Source: Acidobacteriota bacterium
Lineage (GTDB): Bacteria; Acidobacteriota; UBA6911
DNA: 51,382 nucleotides
NCBI GenBank assembly: GCA_031271905.1
Contig: JAISUT010000029.1
Span: 1 to 51,382, forward strand
Direction of reading: 5' to 3'
Shown: positions 13,371 through 22,489 of the stretch, one piece after another
Layout of the letters: each line of letters begins with the position of its first letter
Numbering within the stretch: the first letter of the stretch is position 1
The notes under the pieces: generated by a model
Seen by the model: the letters and a program-made list of their open reading frames with translations, nothing else
The model's database searches: none
What the model was told of the DNA's origin: nothing
Position numbers and translations under genes: made by a program

Positions 13371-15330
13371 AAAAGGATATCCGGACTCCGCCGTAGGCGG
13401 AGACGCCGGGCGAGCCGTAGCCGCTCACCTCCTCGTAGTCGCGGTCGAACAGGTTCTCGACGCGCCCGAACAGCTTCACCTGGCCCGACAGCTTGTACGC
13501 CCCCGCCAGGTTCACATTCACATATCCGTCCAGATCCGTGCGCGCGTAGGTGGCGTAGTCCGTGTCCGGCCGCTTGCCGTCGTAGCGCAGGTCGAGGTTG
13601 AGCTCCGCATTCTCCATGAACCCGTAATTGACGTTGACGCCGAACTTGTGACGCGCCCGGCGCAACAGGTCCAAACCGGTGTCGATGTTCTCCGCGTCGG
13701 TGTAGGTGTAGTTCGCGCGCAGGGTGACGCCGTCCGCAGGGGTGACGGTCGCGGAGGCTTCCAAGCCGCGCGACCGGGCGCGGGCGATGTTCATATACGC
13801 ATAGGTCGCGTAGTCGAAGTCGATCAGGTTGTCGAAGCTGTTGCTGAAATAGCTCGCCCCGGCGATCACCTTGCCTCGCGCGAGGACTTGCTCGAAACCG
13901 GCGTCCCAGCCCGTGCTCTTCTCCGGCTCCAGGGCCTCATAGCCGTACTCCGAATATATCTGGTAGAGCGACGGCGCCTTGAAGCCGGTGCCGAAGCTCA
14001 TCTTCAACTTCGTGCCGGTCTTGTCGATCACATACGCGGAGGCGACGTGGTAGGTCGGCTCCGTCCCGAACTTGGAGTGGTCCTCCAAACGGAAGCCGAC
14101 CGTGGTGAACCAGGCGTCCCACAGCTTGACCTGATCCTGGAGGTAATAGCCGGTCGTGCGGGTGGACTCCTCGGGGAACACCGAGTCATACGGCCCCCAG
14201 GCGCTCACCGAATGGTAGTCGGAGCTGCCGATCTCCTGCCTCGTGTCGATGCCGAAGGTCAGCGTGTTGTTCCGGTGCAGGCGGAAGTCGTTCTGCCAGT
14301 CGATCTGGTAGGTGCGTCCGGCGTAGTGGCTGAGGTCGCTGCTGGCGGGGTGCGCCTCGTCGGTGTCGTTGCGGTACATGCGCGAGGTGTCGCCCAGCGA
14401 GAAGCCCAGGCTCGCGTCCCAGAGGTTCTCCACCAGGGCGAACTTGCCCGCGACGCGGAAGAAGTGCTGCTGCGTCTTCAAGATGTTGTTGGGGTCGTCG
14501 CTGCCGCCGTCCATGTCCGCCGTGGCGTCGGTGCGCCGGAATGTCACCGCCAAGTCCGCCCGCCCGGAGGGGGTGATGCCGAGCCGCCCGGAGACCGACG
14601 TGTTGCCGAAGCCGTCCGCCTCCGTCGCGCCATACTTCTCGCTCGCCTCGGAGAAGCCGTCGGAGTCCTGCCGCGAGAAGCCGAGGGAGTAGTTGACCCA
14701 CCGGTTGCCGCCGTTCACGCCCCCCTCCTCCCGGAAGGTCTCGTAGGCGCCCCCTTCCAGCGAGAAGAACCCGTTAGGCCTTCCCTTCCCTTTCTTGGTG
14801 ATGACGTTGATGACGCCGCCGATGGCGTTCGAACCGTACAAGGTGCTCTGCGGCCCGCGCAGGATCTCGATGCGGTCGATGTTGTCGGTGCCCAGGTAGC
14901 CGAAGTCGTAGGCGCCCGCCGTGGACATCGCGTCCCCCGTGGGGATGCCGTCGATCAGGACCAGCGTGTGCTCGGGGTTGGCGCCGCGCATGAACACGGA
15001 GGTCTGCCGCCCCGGCCCGCCGCTGCGCACCACGTCCAGCGCGGGGACGGTGCGCAACAGCTCCAGCACCGACGTCTGCTGCCTCTGCTCGATCTGCTCG
15101 CGGGTGATGACGTCGACGGAGCTGGCGACCTCCCGCGCGGGCGACTCCCCCTTGGTGGCGGTCACGACCACCCTGACGTTGTAGCCGCTCAGCTCCCCGC
15201 CCGGCGCGGCGTCGCCCGACGCCTCTTGCGCCATCGGCGCGACCTGCGACGCGGCCAGCACGGCGACCGCCGAGAACAGCCTCAAGACAAACGCCCTGCC
15301 GATGGGACGCCTACGACACGTATGACACAT
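13369..15330 (-). CDS. btuB: TonB-dependent vitamin B12 (corrinoid) outer-membrane receptor
   Basis: 653 residues. The start at ATG 15330 has GGAGG 6 nt upstream. A basic start plus hydrophobic stretch (to about residue 34, APMAQ) is a signal peptide. A TonB-box-like VRVVVTATK follows. The plug domain shows SSVDVITREQIEQ, LLRTVPALDV, RGANPEHTLVLIDGIP, and DRIEILRGPQSTLYGSNAIGGVINVIT. The 22-strand barrel ends with aromatic F (VRISF). BtuB-like identity comes from the cobalamin riboswitch upstream and the cobU-cbiR-cobT-cobS genes downstream. It imports cobamides or cobinamide across the outer membrane using TonB energy. Confidence 0.92.
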   Translation of the reverse strand: MCHTCRRRPIGRAFVLRLFSAVAVLAASQVAPMAQEASGDAAPGGELSGYNVRVVVTATKGESPAREVASSVDVITREQIEQRQQTSVLELLRTVPALDVVRSGGPGRQTSVFMRGANPEHTLVLIDGIPTGDAMSTAGAYDFGYLGTDNIDRIEILRGPQSTLYGSNAIGGVINVITKKGKGRPNGFFSLEGGAYETFREEGGVNGGNRWVNYSLGFSRQDSDGFSEASEKYGATEADGFGNTSVSGRLGITPSGRADLAVTFRRTDATADMDGGSDDPNNILKTQQHFFRVAGKFALVENLWDASLGFSLGDTSRMYRNDTDEAHPASSDLSHYAGRTYQIDWQNDFRLHRNNTLTFGIDTRQEIGSSDYHSVSAWGPYDSVFPEESTRTTGYYLQDQVKLWDAWFTTVGFRLEDHSKFGTEPTYHVASAYVIDKTGTKLKMSFGTGFKAPSLYQIYSEYGYEALEPEKSTGWDAGFEQVLARGKVIAGASYFSNSFDNLIDFDYATYAYMNIARARSRGLEASATVTPADGVTLRANYTYTDAENIDTGLDLLRRARHKFGVNVNYGFMENAELNLDLRYDGKRPDTDYATYARTDLDGYVNVNLAGAYKLSGQVKLFGRVENLFDRDYEEVSGYGSPGVSAYGGVRISF

Positions 15331-15566
15331 ATGAAACCTCCGGTCTCCCGCGAAGGGGATGGCATGGCAAGACCAAAAGAAGACGCCAGACGCAGGGAAT
15401 GATGCGGCGATATGCAGGACGCTTCACTTTACGGACGCTTTGAGGACCGCGCCCGATCATGGCGAAGCCTCAACCTTGGTTTTGCGAACAAGTTTTTTCG
15501 GCCGGCGCACCGCCTCCGTCCGCAAAGCGAACCGGACGCATGGGCATCGACCGCATTGAGCGCGTC

Positions 15567-15725
15567 GCAGCAGATATCCTGACTTCGGGCTTCCGACCTA
15601 CTCCCTCGCCTTCCCCGCACCGTTAGGCGGCACCGAGTGGCCGATGAGGTTTCGTAACCCGTCACAGTGGCGCAACCGTTCCCGATTCCCACGGGATTCC
15701 CTGGTCTGCGACGCCGACCCGGATC
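15567..15725 (-). ncRNA. Cobalamin riboswitch controlling btuB and the cob genes
   Basis: On the minus strand the leader shows the expected order of elements: AGGGAATCCCGTGGGAATCG, then GCGCCACTGTGACGGG (the GCCACTG core at 15671-15665), a variable stem with a second GGCCACTCGG, then GGGGAAGGCGAGGGAG, and the B12-box-like CCGAAGTCAGGATATCTGC near 15585-15571. These match the AdoCbl/cobalamin riboswitch consensus. Ligand binding normally lowers expression. The btuB start is ~240 nt downstream, leaving room for an expression platform: a stem GCGTCCG.../CGGACG occurs at ~15515-15540. Confidence 0.93.
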
Positions 15726-15799
15726 CCACGCGGGAGCCGGGTGTGAACTACGAACTACAACTTCGGACTACAGCTTCATCGTCAAACAAACGAAAACGC

Positions 15800-15828
15800 A
15801 TTGTGCGTCCCGCGCGCCGCCCTGTCAA
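15800..15828 (-). promoter_or_regulatory. Promoter of the riboswitch-btuB transcript
   Basis: On the minus strand TTGACA (15828-15823) is followed after 17 bp by CACAAT (15805-15800). The -35 is consensus, and the -10 is weak. It lies ~75-80 bp before the riboswitch core, as expected, with a start point predicted near 15793. Confidence 0.55.
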
Positions 15829-15912
15829 TATGGAAATGGACTGGCGCCGGGACGGGTTCGGCGCCAAGTCGCCCGCGCCACCGCGCGTCACGACCCGGCG
15901 CCCGCCGCACGG

Positions 15913-16809
15913 TCATCCCCAACGGAGCTTCTCGCGCAGGATGTCGAAGAAGCGCTTGCGGAAGGGGAGCAGCAGTTTAAGCGTCGCCTCCGCGCGGCGC
16001 ACCAGGATGCGGTCGTCCGGCAGCAGGGGCATCCCCACCTGGCCGTCCACGGTCAGCATCACGTCCCGCCCCCGTTGGAGGCGCACCTGCAACTCCTGCC
16101 GGTCCGGCATCACCAGCGGTCGGTTGGTCAGGGAGTGCGGGCAGATCGAGGTCACGACGAAGGCTTCCAAGGTCGGGTACATGATCGGCCCCCCCGCCGC
16201 CAGCGAATATGCCGTCGAGCCGGTGGGGGTGGAGATGATCAGCCCGTCCGAGCGGGTGAAGAGCGGCGGCTGCTCCCCGATGCGGATCTCCAGCTCGATG
16301 ATGCGCGCCAACGCCCCCTTGTTGATCACCGCGTCGTTCAGCGCGAGGTAGCGCGCGAGGCTCGCATCCCCGCGCAACACCTCGACGGTCAGCAGCACCC
16401 TCTCCTCGATGCCGTAGCGTCCGGCGAGCAGGTTCTCCAGCGCGAGGTACAGCTCGTCGGGGCGCACCTCGGTCAGGAAGCCCAGCGAGCCCATGTTGAC
16501 GCCCACGATCGGCACGCCGCTCGAACCGACCAGCCGCGCCGCACGCAGCAGCGTGCCGTCGCCGCCGAGGACGACCACCGCATCCATCTTCCCCGCCGCC
16601 CCGCCGCCAGACGCCCCGCCCGGGTCTGCGGACACGAAATTCTCCAGCGCGGCCTCGCCCTGCGCGCCGTCCACGTCCGGTTCGACGCGCACCTGGACCC
16701 CCCGCGCGCGCAACCAGGCGACGGCTTGCCCGGTCACCTGGCGCACGCGCTCGTCCTGCTTCTTGGGGACGATGCCGACCAAGCGCATCCGCCGATCCAT
16801 GTCTTCCAT
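15913..16809 (-). CDS. nadK: NAD kinase
   Basis: 298 residues, starting MEDMDRRMRLVGIVPKK after GGGGGGAGCGT (a start at the fourth codon is possible). It makes NADP+ from NAD+ in the cytoplasm. Diagnostic motifs: VVLGGDGTLLRAAR (GGDG), VGVNMGSLGFLTEV, LNDAVINKG (the family NE/D motif), and ISTPTGSTAYSLAAGGPI. Length is normal for bacterial NadK. It is the last gene of the minus-strand run xseA-xseB-ispA-tlyA-nadK. The tlyA-nadK neighbourhood is common in bacteria. Confidence 0.95.
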   Translation of the reverse strand: MEDMDRRMRLVGIVPKKQDERVRQVTGQAVAWLRARGVQVRVEPDVDGAQGEAALENFVSADPGGASGGGAAGKMDAVVVLGGDGTLLRAARLVGSSGVPIVGVNMGSLGFLTEVRPDELYLALENLLAGRYGIEERVLLTVEVLRGDASLARYLALNDAVINKGALARIIELEIRIGEQPPLFTRSDGLIISTPTGSTAYSLAAGGPIMYPTLEAFVVTSICPHSLTNRPLVMPDRQELQVRLQRGRDVMLTVDGQVGMPLLPDDRILVRRAEATLKLLLPFRKRFFDILREKLRWG

Positions 16810-16819
16810 ACGCTCCCCC

Positions 16820-17569
16820 CTACATCCAACGCAGGTGCAGTAAAAACTCGACGTTCCCCTCCGCGCCGGGGAGCGGCGAGGGGATGCTGCCGCAGACCCG
16901 GTAGCCGCCCGCTTCGGCGAAGCCCGTCACCGCCGCGAGCGTCCGCGCCCGCACCTCCGGGTCGCGCACGACGCCGCCCTTGCCGACCTCCCCGCGCCCC
17001 GCCTCGAACTGCGGCTTGACCAGAGCGACGACATCCACGGCCGCGCCGCCCGCCCCGGCGACCGCCTTCAGCGCATCCCCGAGCGGGGCCAAGACCTTGG
17101 TCAGGGAGATGAACGACAGATCCATGCAGGCGAACGACAGCCCCGCCGGCAGGTCGCCGCCCGCGATGTTGCGCACGTTGAAGCCGTCCCGGACGACGAC
17201 GCGCGCGTCGCTCTGCAACTTCCACGCCAACTGCCCCCTGCCCACGTCGAAGGCGTGGACGCTCCGCGCCCCGCGCTGGAGCAGGCAGTCGGTGAAGCCG
17301 CCGGTGGAGGCGCCCAAGTCGGCGCAGACGCGCCCCCCGACGTCGATCTGGAAGTGGTCGAGCGCCGCCTCCAGCTTGGCGCCGGCGCGGCTGGCGAAGC
17401 GGAGCCGGCGCAACAGGCGTATCTCCGCGCCGTCATCGACCGGCTTCCCCGGCTTCTCCACCTTCTGCCCGCCGACCATGACCTGCCCCGCCAAAAGCAG
17501 CGCCTGCGCCTGATGGCGGCTCTCGGCCAGCCCCCTGTCCACCAGCAGTTGGTCTATGCGCCGCTTCAT
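16820..17569 (-). CDS. tlyA: TlyA-family rRNA methyltransferase / hemolysin-like protein
   Basis: 249 residues, starting MKRRIDQLLVDRGLAESRHQ, one base after the ispA stop. An N-terminal S4 RNA-binding domain (LAESRHQAQALLLAGQVMVGGQK) is followed by an FtsJ/RrmJ-like methyltransferase domain with the SAM motif CADLGASTGGFTDCLLQRGA and the DLSFISL strand. TlyA proteins 2'-O-methylate ribosomal RNA cytidines. Hemolysin activity reported for homologs is not predictable from sequence. Adjacent nadK and ispA suggest a housekeeping operon. Confidence 0.92.
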   Translation of the reverse strand: MKRRIDQLLVDRGLAESRHQAQALLLAGQVMVGGQKVEKPGKPVDDGAEIRLLRRLRFASRAGAKLEAALDHFQIDVGGRVCADLGASTGGFTDCLLQRGARSVHAFDVGRGQLAWKLQSDARVVVRDGFNVRNIAGGDLPAGLSFACMDLSFISLTKVLAPLGDALKAVAGAGGAAVDVVALVKPQFEAGRGEVGKGGVVRDPEVRARTLAAVTGFAEAGGYRVCGSIPSPLPGAEGNVEFLLHLRWM

Positions 17570-17570
17570 G

Positions 17571-18470
17571 TCATGTCGTGCGGCTGAGGAAGTAGCCCGC
17601 CAGCGCGCGCAAGACCTCGGCCTCCGGACCGAAGCCGGCGATGTCCGCGAGCGCGCCATCCACCAGCTCCCGCGCCTTCTGCCGCGACACGTCCAAGCCG
17701 TAGAGCGCCGGATAGGTCGCCTTCTGCGCCTTCTCGTCCTTGCCCACGGTCTTGCCCAGCTCCTCGCTGCTCGAAGTGACGTCCAGGATGTCGTCCACGA
17801 TCTGGAAGACCAGGCCCAGCTTCGCGCCGAAGCGGGACATGGCCTCGAACTTCCCGACGTCCCGCTCGGACGCGCCGGAGGCCAGCGCCCCCATGCGCAC
17901 GCAGGCGCCGAGCAGCGCGCCGGTCTTGGCGTGGTGGATGTATTCGAGCATCGCCGCGTCCACGGGCCTCCCCTCCGCTTCGAGGTCGGCCACCTGCCCC
18001 CCGATCATGCCGCGCACGGTGCCGGTGGCGTACGCGAGCTCGCGCACCAGCTCGACGCGCACCTTGTCGGACGCGCCGGGAAGCTCGGACAGCACCTGGT
18101 AGCAGCGCGTCATCAGCGCGTCGCCCGCCAGGATGGCCATCGCCTCGCCGAACACCTTGTGGCAGGTCGGCACCCCGCGGCGCAGGTCGTCGTCGTCCAA
18201 GGCGGGCAGGTCGTCGTGGATGAGCGAATAGGTGTGCATCATCTCGACGGCCGCGCCCAGGCGCAGCAGCGTTTCGCGGCCGCCGCCCAGGCATTCGCCG
18301 GAGGCGAGGACCAGGACGGGGCGCAGGCGCTTGCCTCCGGCGAAGACCGAATGGCGCATCGCCCGGTGGATCGTGGCCGGGACTTCGTCCGCGGCGGGAA
18401 GCAACGTTTCCAAGGCCGCGTCGACGAGTTCGCGCGTCCGGGCGAGATAGGTCTTTATATCCATATCCAT
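17571..18470 (-). CDS. ispA: Polyprenyl synthetase (geranyl/farnesyl diphosphate synthase type)
   Basis: 299 residues, the usual short-chain length. The first Asp-rich motif is DDLPALDDDDLRRG (~residues 86-99) and the second is VFQIVDDILDVT. AGGKRLRPVLVL and the conserved HTYSLIHDD also fit. It condenses IPP with allylic diphosphates to C15 (or C20) prenyl diphosphates used for undecaprenyl-P and quinones. Two Leu/His residues before the first DDxxD hint at a C15-type product, but chain length cannot be fixed by eye. The xseB-ispA-tlyA order is typical. Confidence 0.92.
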   Translation of the reverse strand: MDMDIKTYLARTRELVDAALETLLPAADEVPATIHRAMRHSVFAGGKRLRPVLVLASGECLGGGRETLLRLGAAVEMMHTYSLIHDDLPALDDDDLRRGVPTCHKVFGEAMAILAGDALMTRCYQVLSELPGASDKVRVELVRELAYATGTVRGMIGGQVADLEAEGRPVDAAMLEYIHHAKTGALLGACVRMGALASGASERDVGKFEAMSRFGAKLGLVFQIVDDILDVTSSSEELGKTVGKDEKAQKATYPALYGLDVSRQKARELVDGALADIAGFGPEAEVLRALAGYFLSRTT

Positions 18471-18556
18471 TTTTTCCCAATCACCTGAGCGGCGGCAAGC
18501 GAAGCGGTGGGACGCATTCGCTCCCGGCCGGGTTGAACAGCGGGCGCGGCGCGCCC

Positions 18557-18805
18557 TTACGCCTCGCCGCCGTCTTCCGCGAAGGGTTGCTCCTTGAACG
18601 TCCCCTCGGCGGTCTTGGTCAGCACCTCCACCTTGCGCTCGGCCTCATCCAGCTTCGCCCCGCAGAAACGGCTGATTTTGACGCCCTCCTCGAACAGCTC
18701 CAGCGAGCGGTCGAGCGTCAGGTCGCCGGCTTCCAGTTGCGCGACGATCGACTCCAGCGACTTGAGCGCCGACTCGAAATCCTTGACCTTCAGTTCTTCT
18801 TCCAT
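18557..18805 (-). CDS. xseB: Exodeoxyribonuclease VII small subunit
   Basis: 82 residues, typical length. DFESALKSLESIVAQLEAGD, then LTLDRSLELFEEGVKISRFC is the complete family signature. It forms the helical small subunit that binds XseA in the ExoVII complex, which degrades single-stranded DNA. It lies 57 bp after xseA and 86 bp before ispA on the same strand. Confidence 0.95.
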   Translation of the reverse strand: MEEELKVKDFESALKSLESIVAQLEAGDLTLDRSLELFEEGVKISRFCGAKLDEAERKVEVLTKTAEGTFKEQPFAEDGGEA

Positions 18806-18862
18806 GTTGTCACATCCTTGTTCGTTGCCAGACCTGCCGCGGGGGCCGACGGCCGCCGGCCA

Positions 18863-20293
18863 CTACACGGTTCTCACGACCTCGCACTCCAGTTCGCCAG
18901 CGCCGAGGCGCACCCGCACGGCGTCGCCCGCTTGCACGTCGCAAGCCCTTTTGACGATCTTCCCCTCCCCGTCGCGGCAGAGCGCGTAGCCCCGCGAGAG
19001 TATCGCCAGCGGGCTGAGGGCGTCCATCTTCCCGGCGGCGACGGCGAAGCGCGACTTGCGCGAGCCGAGGAAGTCGCGCAGGGCGGCGGACAGCTCCTGG
19101 CGCGCCCCCGCCAAGGTGTCCCGCTTGTGCGCCACGAGGCGTCCGAGGTCGGTCGCACCGAGGCGCGCCGCCACGAGGCGCTCCCGGCGACGCGCCTCCC
19201 CGGCCCGTCGCACCATCCCGTGCGCCATGCGCATCGTCACCTCGTCGAAACGCTGCTGCAAATCCCTGAGCTTGCCGGGGGCGACGGCGAACGCCCGGTT
19301 GCGCGCCAGCCGTTCGAGCGCCATGCGCCGCCAGTCGAGCTGCCGCCGCACCGCCTGCCGGAGCCGTCCCGCCAGGGAGCGCACCCGCGCCAGCAGGTCC
19401 TCGCGCACGGGGGCGACCAGCTCCGCCGCGTTCGACGGGGTGGCGGCGCGCACGTCGGCGACGAAATCGGCGATGGTGACGTCGGGCTCATGCCCGACCG
19501 CGGAGACCACCGGGTGCGCGGCGGCGGCGATGGCGCGCGCCACCACCTCCTCGTTGAACGCCCAGAGGTCTTCCATCGACCCGCCCCCGCGCCCGGCGAT
19601 GATGACGTCGATGTCCTCGCGCCGGTCGAGTTCCCGGATGCCCTCGGCGATCGCCTCGGCCGCCCCCGCCCCCTGCACCTCCACCGGGTAGAGCAGGACG
19701 TCGATCGCGGGGTTGCGCCGCCGGAGGATGCTCAGCATGTCGCGCACCACCGCGCCGGTGGGCGAGGTGACGATGCCGACCTTGCGCGGCAGCAGGGGCA
19801 GGGGCTTCTTGCGGCCTTCGTCGAACAGCCCCTCGCGCCCCAGCTTCGCCTTCAACTGCTCGAACGCCTTCTGGAGCGAGCCGAGCCCCACCGGCTCCAT
19901 GTACTCCACGATGATCTGGTAGTCCCCGCGCGGCGCGTAGACGCTGACGCGGCCGCGCGCCAAGACCTCCGTCCCGTCCTCGGGGCGGAATTTGACATAC
20001 CTGTTGTTGCCCTTGAAACAGGCCGCGGAGATCTGCGCCTCGGCGTCCTTGAGCGAGAAATACCAGTGCCCGGAGGAATGGGGTTTGAAATTGGACACCT
20101 CCCCCCGCACCCAGACGATGCCCAGCCCGTCCAGCGCGCGCTTGATCTCGGAGGTGATCTCCATGACCGAGTAAGTCTTGCGCTGGGGCGGGGCGGCGGG
20201 CGCGGGCTGGGGCGGCGCGGACCGGGGCGCCGGAAGCGCCGGCTGGGGCGCGCCCGGATCAGGCAGACCGTCAAAAAGGCTTTTTCCCCTCAT
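18863..20293 (-). CDS. xseA: Exodeoxyribonuclease VII large subunit
   Basis: 476 residues, starting MRGKSLFDGLPDPG with GGAG just upstream. The N-terminal ~45 residues are Pro-rich and low complexity. The OB-fold begins TYSVMEITSEIKRALDGLG with WVRGEVSNFKPHSSGHWYFSLKD. The catalytic region is present: VGIVTSPTGAVVRDMLSILRRRNP, then IIAGRGGGSMEDLWAFNEE and VSAVGHEPDVTIADFVADVRA. A C-terminal coiled-coil arm ends in LSRGYALCRDGEGKIV. It works with XseB. Confidence 0.95.
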   Translation of the reverse strand: MRGKSLFDGLPDPGAPQPALPAPRSAPPQPAPAAPPQRKTYSVMEITSEIKRALDGLGIVWVRGEVSNFKPHSSGHWYFSLKDAEAQISAACFKGNNRYVKFRPEDGTEVLARGRVSVYAPRGDYQIIVEYMEPVGLGSLQKAFEQLKAKLGREGLFDEGRKKPLPLLPRKVGIVTSPTGAVVRDMLSILRRRNPAIDVLLYPVEVQGAGAAEAIAEGIRELDRREDIDVIIAGRGGGSMEDLWAFNEEVVARAIAAAAHPVVSAVGHEPDVTIADFVADVRAATPSNAAELVAPVREDLLARVRSLAGRLRQAVRRQLDWRRMALERLARNRAFAVAPGKLRDLQQRFDEVTMRMAHGMVRRAGEARRRERLVAARLGATDLGRLVAHKRDTLAGARQELSAALRDFLGSRKSRFAVAAGKMDALSPLAILSRGYALCRDGEGKIVKRACDVQAGDAVRVRLGAGELECEVVRTV

Positions 20294-20439
20294 CGCTCCG
20301 ATACCGTCACTCCGAATCCACCGTCGGCGTCCGCCCCCCGTCGCCGCGCCCCGTGTCGAAAACCAGACGCAATCGTAAATCATCGTCCCGCCGTGTGCAA
20401 GCGCGGCGAGCAGCCAGGCCGCCGTTTGCGGCGCGGGGC

Positions 20440-20546
20440 CAATTACAATTGATTACAATTCAGGACAATCTGATGACAACACCCCGGGCCGATTCGACTA
20501 GACTTCCCCTTACTTTTATTTACGCGAGGAACCAAGGAGACAGAAC
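20440..20546 (+). promoter_or_regulatory. AT-rich upstream region of the glycosyltransferase gene
   Basis: A sharp AT-rich patch in otherwise GC-rich DNA contains repeated TTACAATT words (20451-20459 and again ten bases on) and a GGACAAT, then CTTTTATTTACGCG and the ribosome site AAGGAGA 11 nt before the ATG at 20547. It probably holds the promoter. No clean -35/-10 pair can be fixed. Confidence 0.4.
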
Positions 20547-22217
20547 ATGCCCTTTTTCGGACCTGAAATTTCAGATTTCGAGAAATTCACGCAGACCGGG
20601 AACATCTCATACCTGTACCAGATGGACGCCTTCGACCTGACGGTCGTCGCCATTTACTTCACCATCTTGGGCATCCTCAGTTTTTACGGCCTGCACCGTT
20701 ACCTGATGGTCTATCTGTACCGCAAACATCATAAGAAGGCGGAAGCCGCGAAAAACGCGGCGAAGCGCTTCGAGGAGTTGCCGCGCGTGACGGTGCAGCT
20801 CCCGTCCTTCAACGAGATGTACGTCATCGAGCGGGTCATCGACGCCGTGTGCGCCTTCGACTACCCGCACGACAAGCTGGACATACAGGTGCTGGACGAC
20901 TCCACCGACGAGACGCGGCGCATCGCGAGCGAGGCCGTGGAGCGCTGGCGGCGGCAGGGGCTGGACATCTGCTACATCCACCGCGACGACCGCACCGGCT
21001 TCAAGGCGGGGGCGCTGGAAAACGGCCTCAAGACCGCCAAGGGGGAGTTCGTGGCGGTGTTCGACGCCGACTTCATCCCCGCGCCCGACTTCCTGCAACG
21101 GGCCGTCCACCATTTCACCGACCCCAAGGTCGGCATGGTGCAGGGGCGCTGGGAGCATCTGAACGGCGACTACTCCTTCCTGACCCGGACGCAGTCGATC
21201 TTCCTGGACGGCCATTTCATGCTGGAGAGCTACACCCGCTTCCTGAGCGGGCGCTTCTTCAACTTCAACGGCACGGCGGGCATCCTGCGCCGCGCGGCCA
21301 TCGAGGACGCGGGCGGCTGGGAGCACGACACGCTGACCGAGGACCTCGACCTGAGCTACCGCGCCCAGATCAAGGGCTGGAAGTTCGTCTTCCTGCCCGA
21401 CCTGACCGTCCCGGCGGAGCTGCCGGTGGAGATCAACTCCTTCAAGTCGCAACAGTGCCGCTGGGCGAAGGGGGCGATGCAGGTCTGCAAGAAGACGCTC
21501 TGGAAGGTGTTGCGCGGCGACTTCGCGGCGGGGGAGAAGCTGGAGGCGTGGTACCACCTGACCGGCAACATCTCCTATCCGCTCATGATCCTGCTGTCGC
21601 TGGTGCTGTTCCCGGCACTGATCGTGCGCTACAACCAGGGGTGGTTCGAGCTGGTGCTCATCGACCTGCCGCTCTTCATCCTGTCCTTCAGCAGCGTCTC
21701 GACCTTCTACATCGTCTCGCAGAAGGTGTTGCACAAGGACTGGCTGCGGCGCGTCATGTACCTGCCGGGGCTGATGGCGGTCGGCATCGGCATGGCGATC
21801 CCCGGCGCCAAGGCGGTGCTGGAAGGCGCGCTGGGGATAAAGTCGCCCTTCGTGCGCACCCCGAAGTTCTCCGTCGGCCCGCAGGCGGCGGCGCAAGCCG
21901 GCGGGCAGGCCGGGACGCCGGGCAAGCCAGGCAACGAGTGGATGAAAAAGAAGTACCGCGGCGGCATCAGCCTGCTGACGGTTCTGGAGGTCCTTTTCGG
22001 GCTCTATTTCGCGGGGGTGGTCGCCTATGCGTGGCAGATGGAGATATACGGCGTCATCCCGTTCCTGCTGCTTTTCATGTGCGGCTACCTCTACACCGGG
22101 CTGTGGGCGCTGGCGCAGAGCCTCAAGCGCCTCTGGTCGTGGGGGGCGTGCGCGCGGCTGTTCGCGCCGTTGCGCTTCTGGCGCCAGCGCGGCCTGATCA
22201 CGTCGCTGTTCAACTAG
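20547..22217 (+). CDS. Processive family-2 glycosyltransferase (cellulose-synthase-like), membrane bound
   Basis: 556 residues. One N-terminal membrane helix (~residues 27-50) is followed by a GT2 domain with PRVTVQLPSFNE, the UDP-sugar acid DDSTDE, the DxD VFDADF, the catalytic TEDLD and the QQCRW motif of processive synthases. Four further membrane helices lie after residue ~345. Homologs of this size add hexoses to exopolysaccharide or to a lipid carrier (cellulose/mannan synthase-like). The exact sugar is unknown. There are no bcs genes nearby, and it ends at a strong terminator, so it is likely monocistronic. Confidence 0.85.
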   Translation: MPFFGPEISDFEKFTQTGNISYLYQMDAFDLTVVAIYFTILGILSFYGLHRYLMVYLYRKHHKKAEAAKNAAKRFEELPRVTVQLPSFNEMYVIERVIDAVCAFDYPHDKLDIQVLDDSTDETRRIASEAVERWRRQGLDICYIHRDDRTGFKAGALENGLKTAKGEFVAVFDADFIPAPDFLQRAVHHFTDPKVGMVQGRWEHLNGDYSFLTRTQSIFLDGHFMLESYTRFLSGRFFNFNGTAGILRRAAIEDAGGWEHDTLTEDLDLSYRAQIKGWKFVFLPDLTVPAELPVEINSFKSQQCRWAKGAMQVCKKTLWKVLRGDFAAGEKLEAWYHLTGNISYPLMILLSLVLFPALIVRYNQGWFELVLIDLPLFILSFSSVSTFYIVSQKVLHKDWLRRVMYLPGLMAVGIGMAIPGAKAVLEGALGIKSPFVRTPKFSVGPQAAAQAGGQAGTPGKPGNEWMKKKYRGGISLLTVLEVLFGLYFAGVVAYAWQMEIYGVIPFLLLFMCGYLYTGLWALAQSLKRLWSWGACARLFAPLRFWRQRGLITSLFN

Positions 22218-22271
22218 GCGGCAAGCGGCGCGGCGGACCGCCGGACGGCGGCACCGCCCGCGAAGCCCTAC

Positions 22272-22314
22272 CGGAAAAGCCCTGTGAAGCTCACGCCTTC
22301 ACAGGGCTTTTCCG
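22272..22314. terminator. Strong bidirectional terminator hairpin
   Basis: An 18-bp perfect inverted repeat (CGGAAAAGCCCTGTGAAG with CTTCACAGGGCTTTTCCG) around a 7-nt loop begins 55 bp after the glycosyltransferase stop. The T-run inside the 3' arm on both strands makes it a good intrinsic terminator. Confidence 0.85.
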
Positions 22315-22489
22315 TTGACGGACGCCGCGCGCCGGCACATCCGCTTTCTGCCGCAATAAGCGCAATAAGAAAAATTATAGAATTGTTTGGCGCGTACCGA
22401 AAAGGCATATGTGCGACGGGTTTATTCGTTGCATCGAGACTGGTTCGATTTTTTTCGATGATTTTTATTGGGACGGAAAAGGGGAAATT

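Noticed and set aside
12868-15402. Plus-strand open frame of 844 codons opposite cobU and btuB
   Set aside because: It is the antisense of two recognisable genes, composed of Arg/Ala/Val/His-rich sequence with no family pattern; GC-rich third positions leave such frames open by chance.
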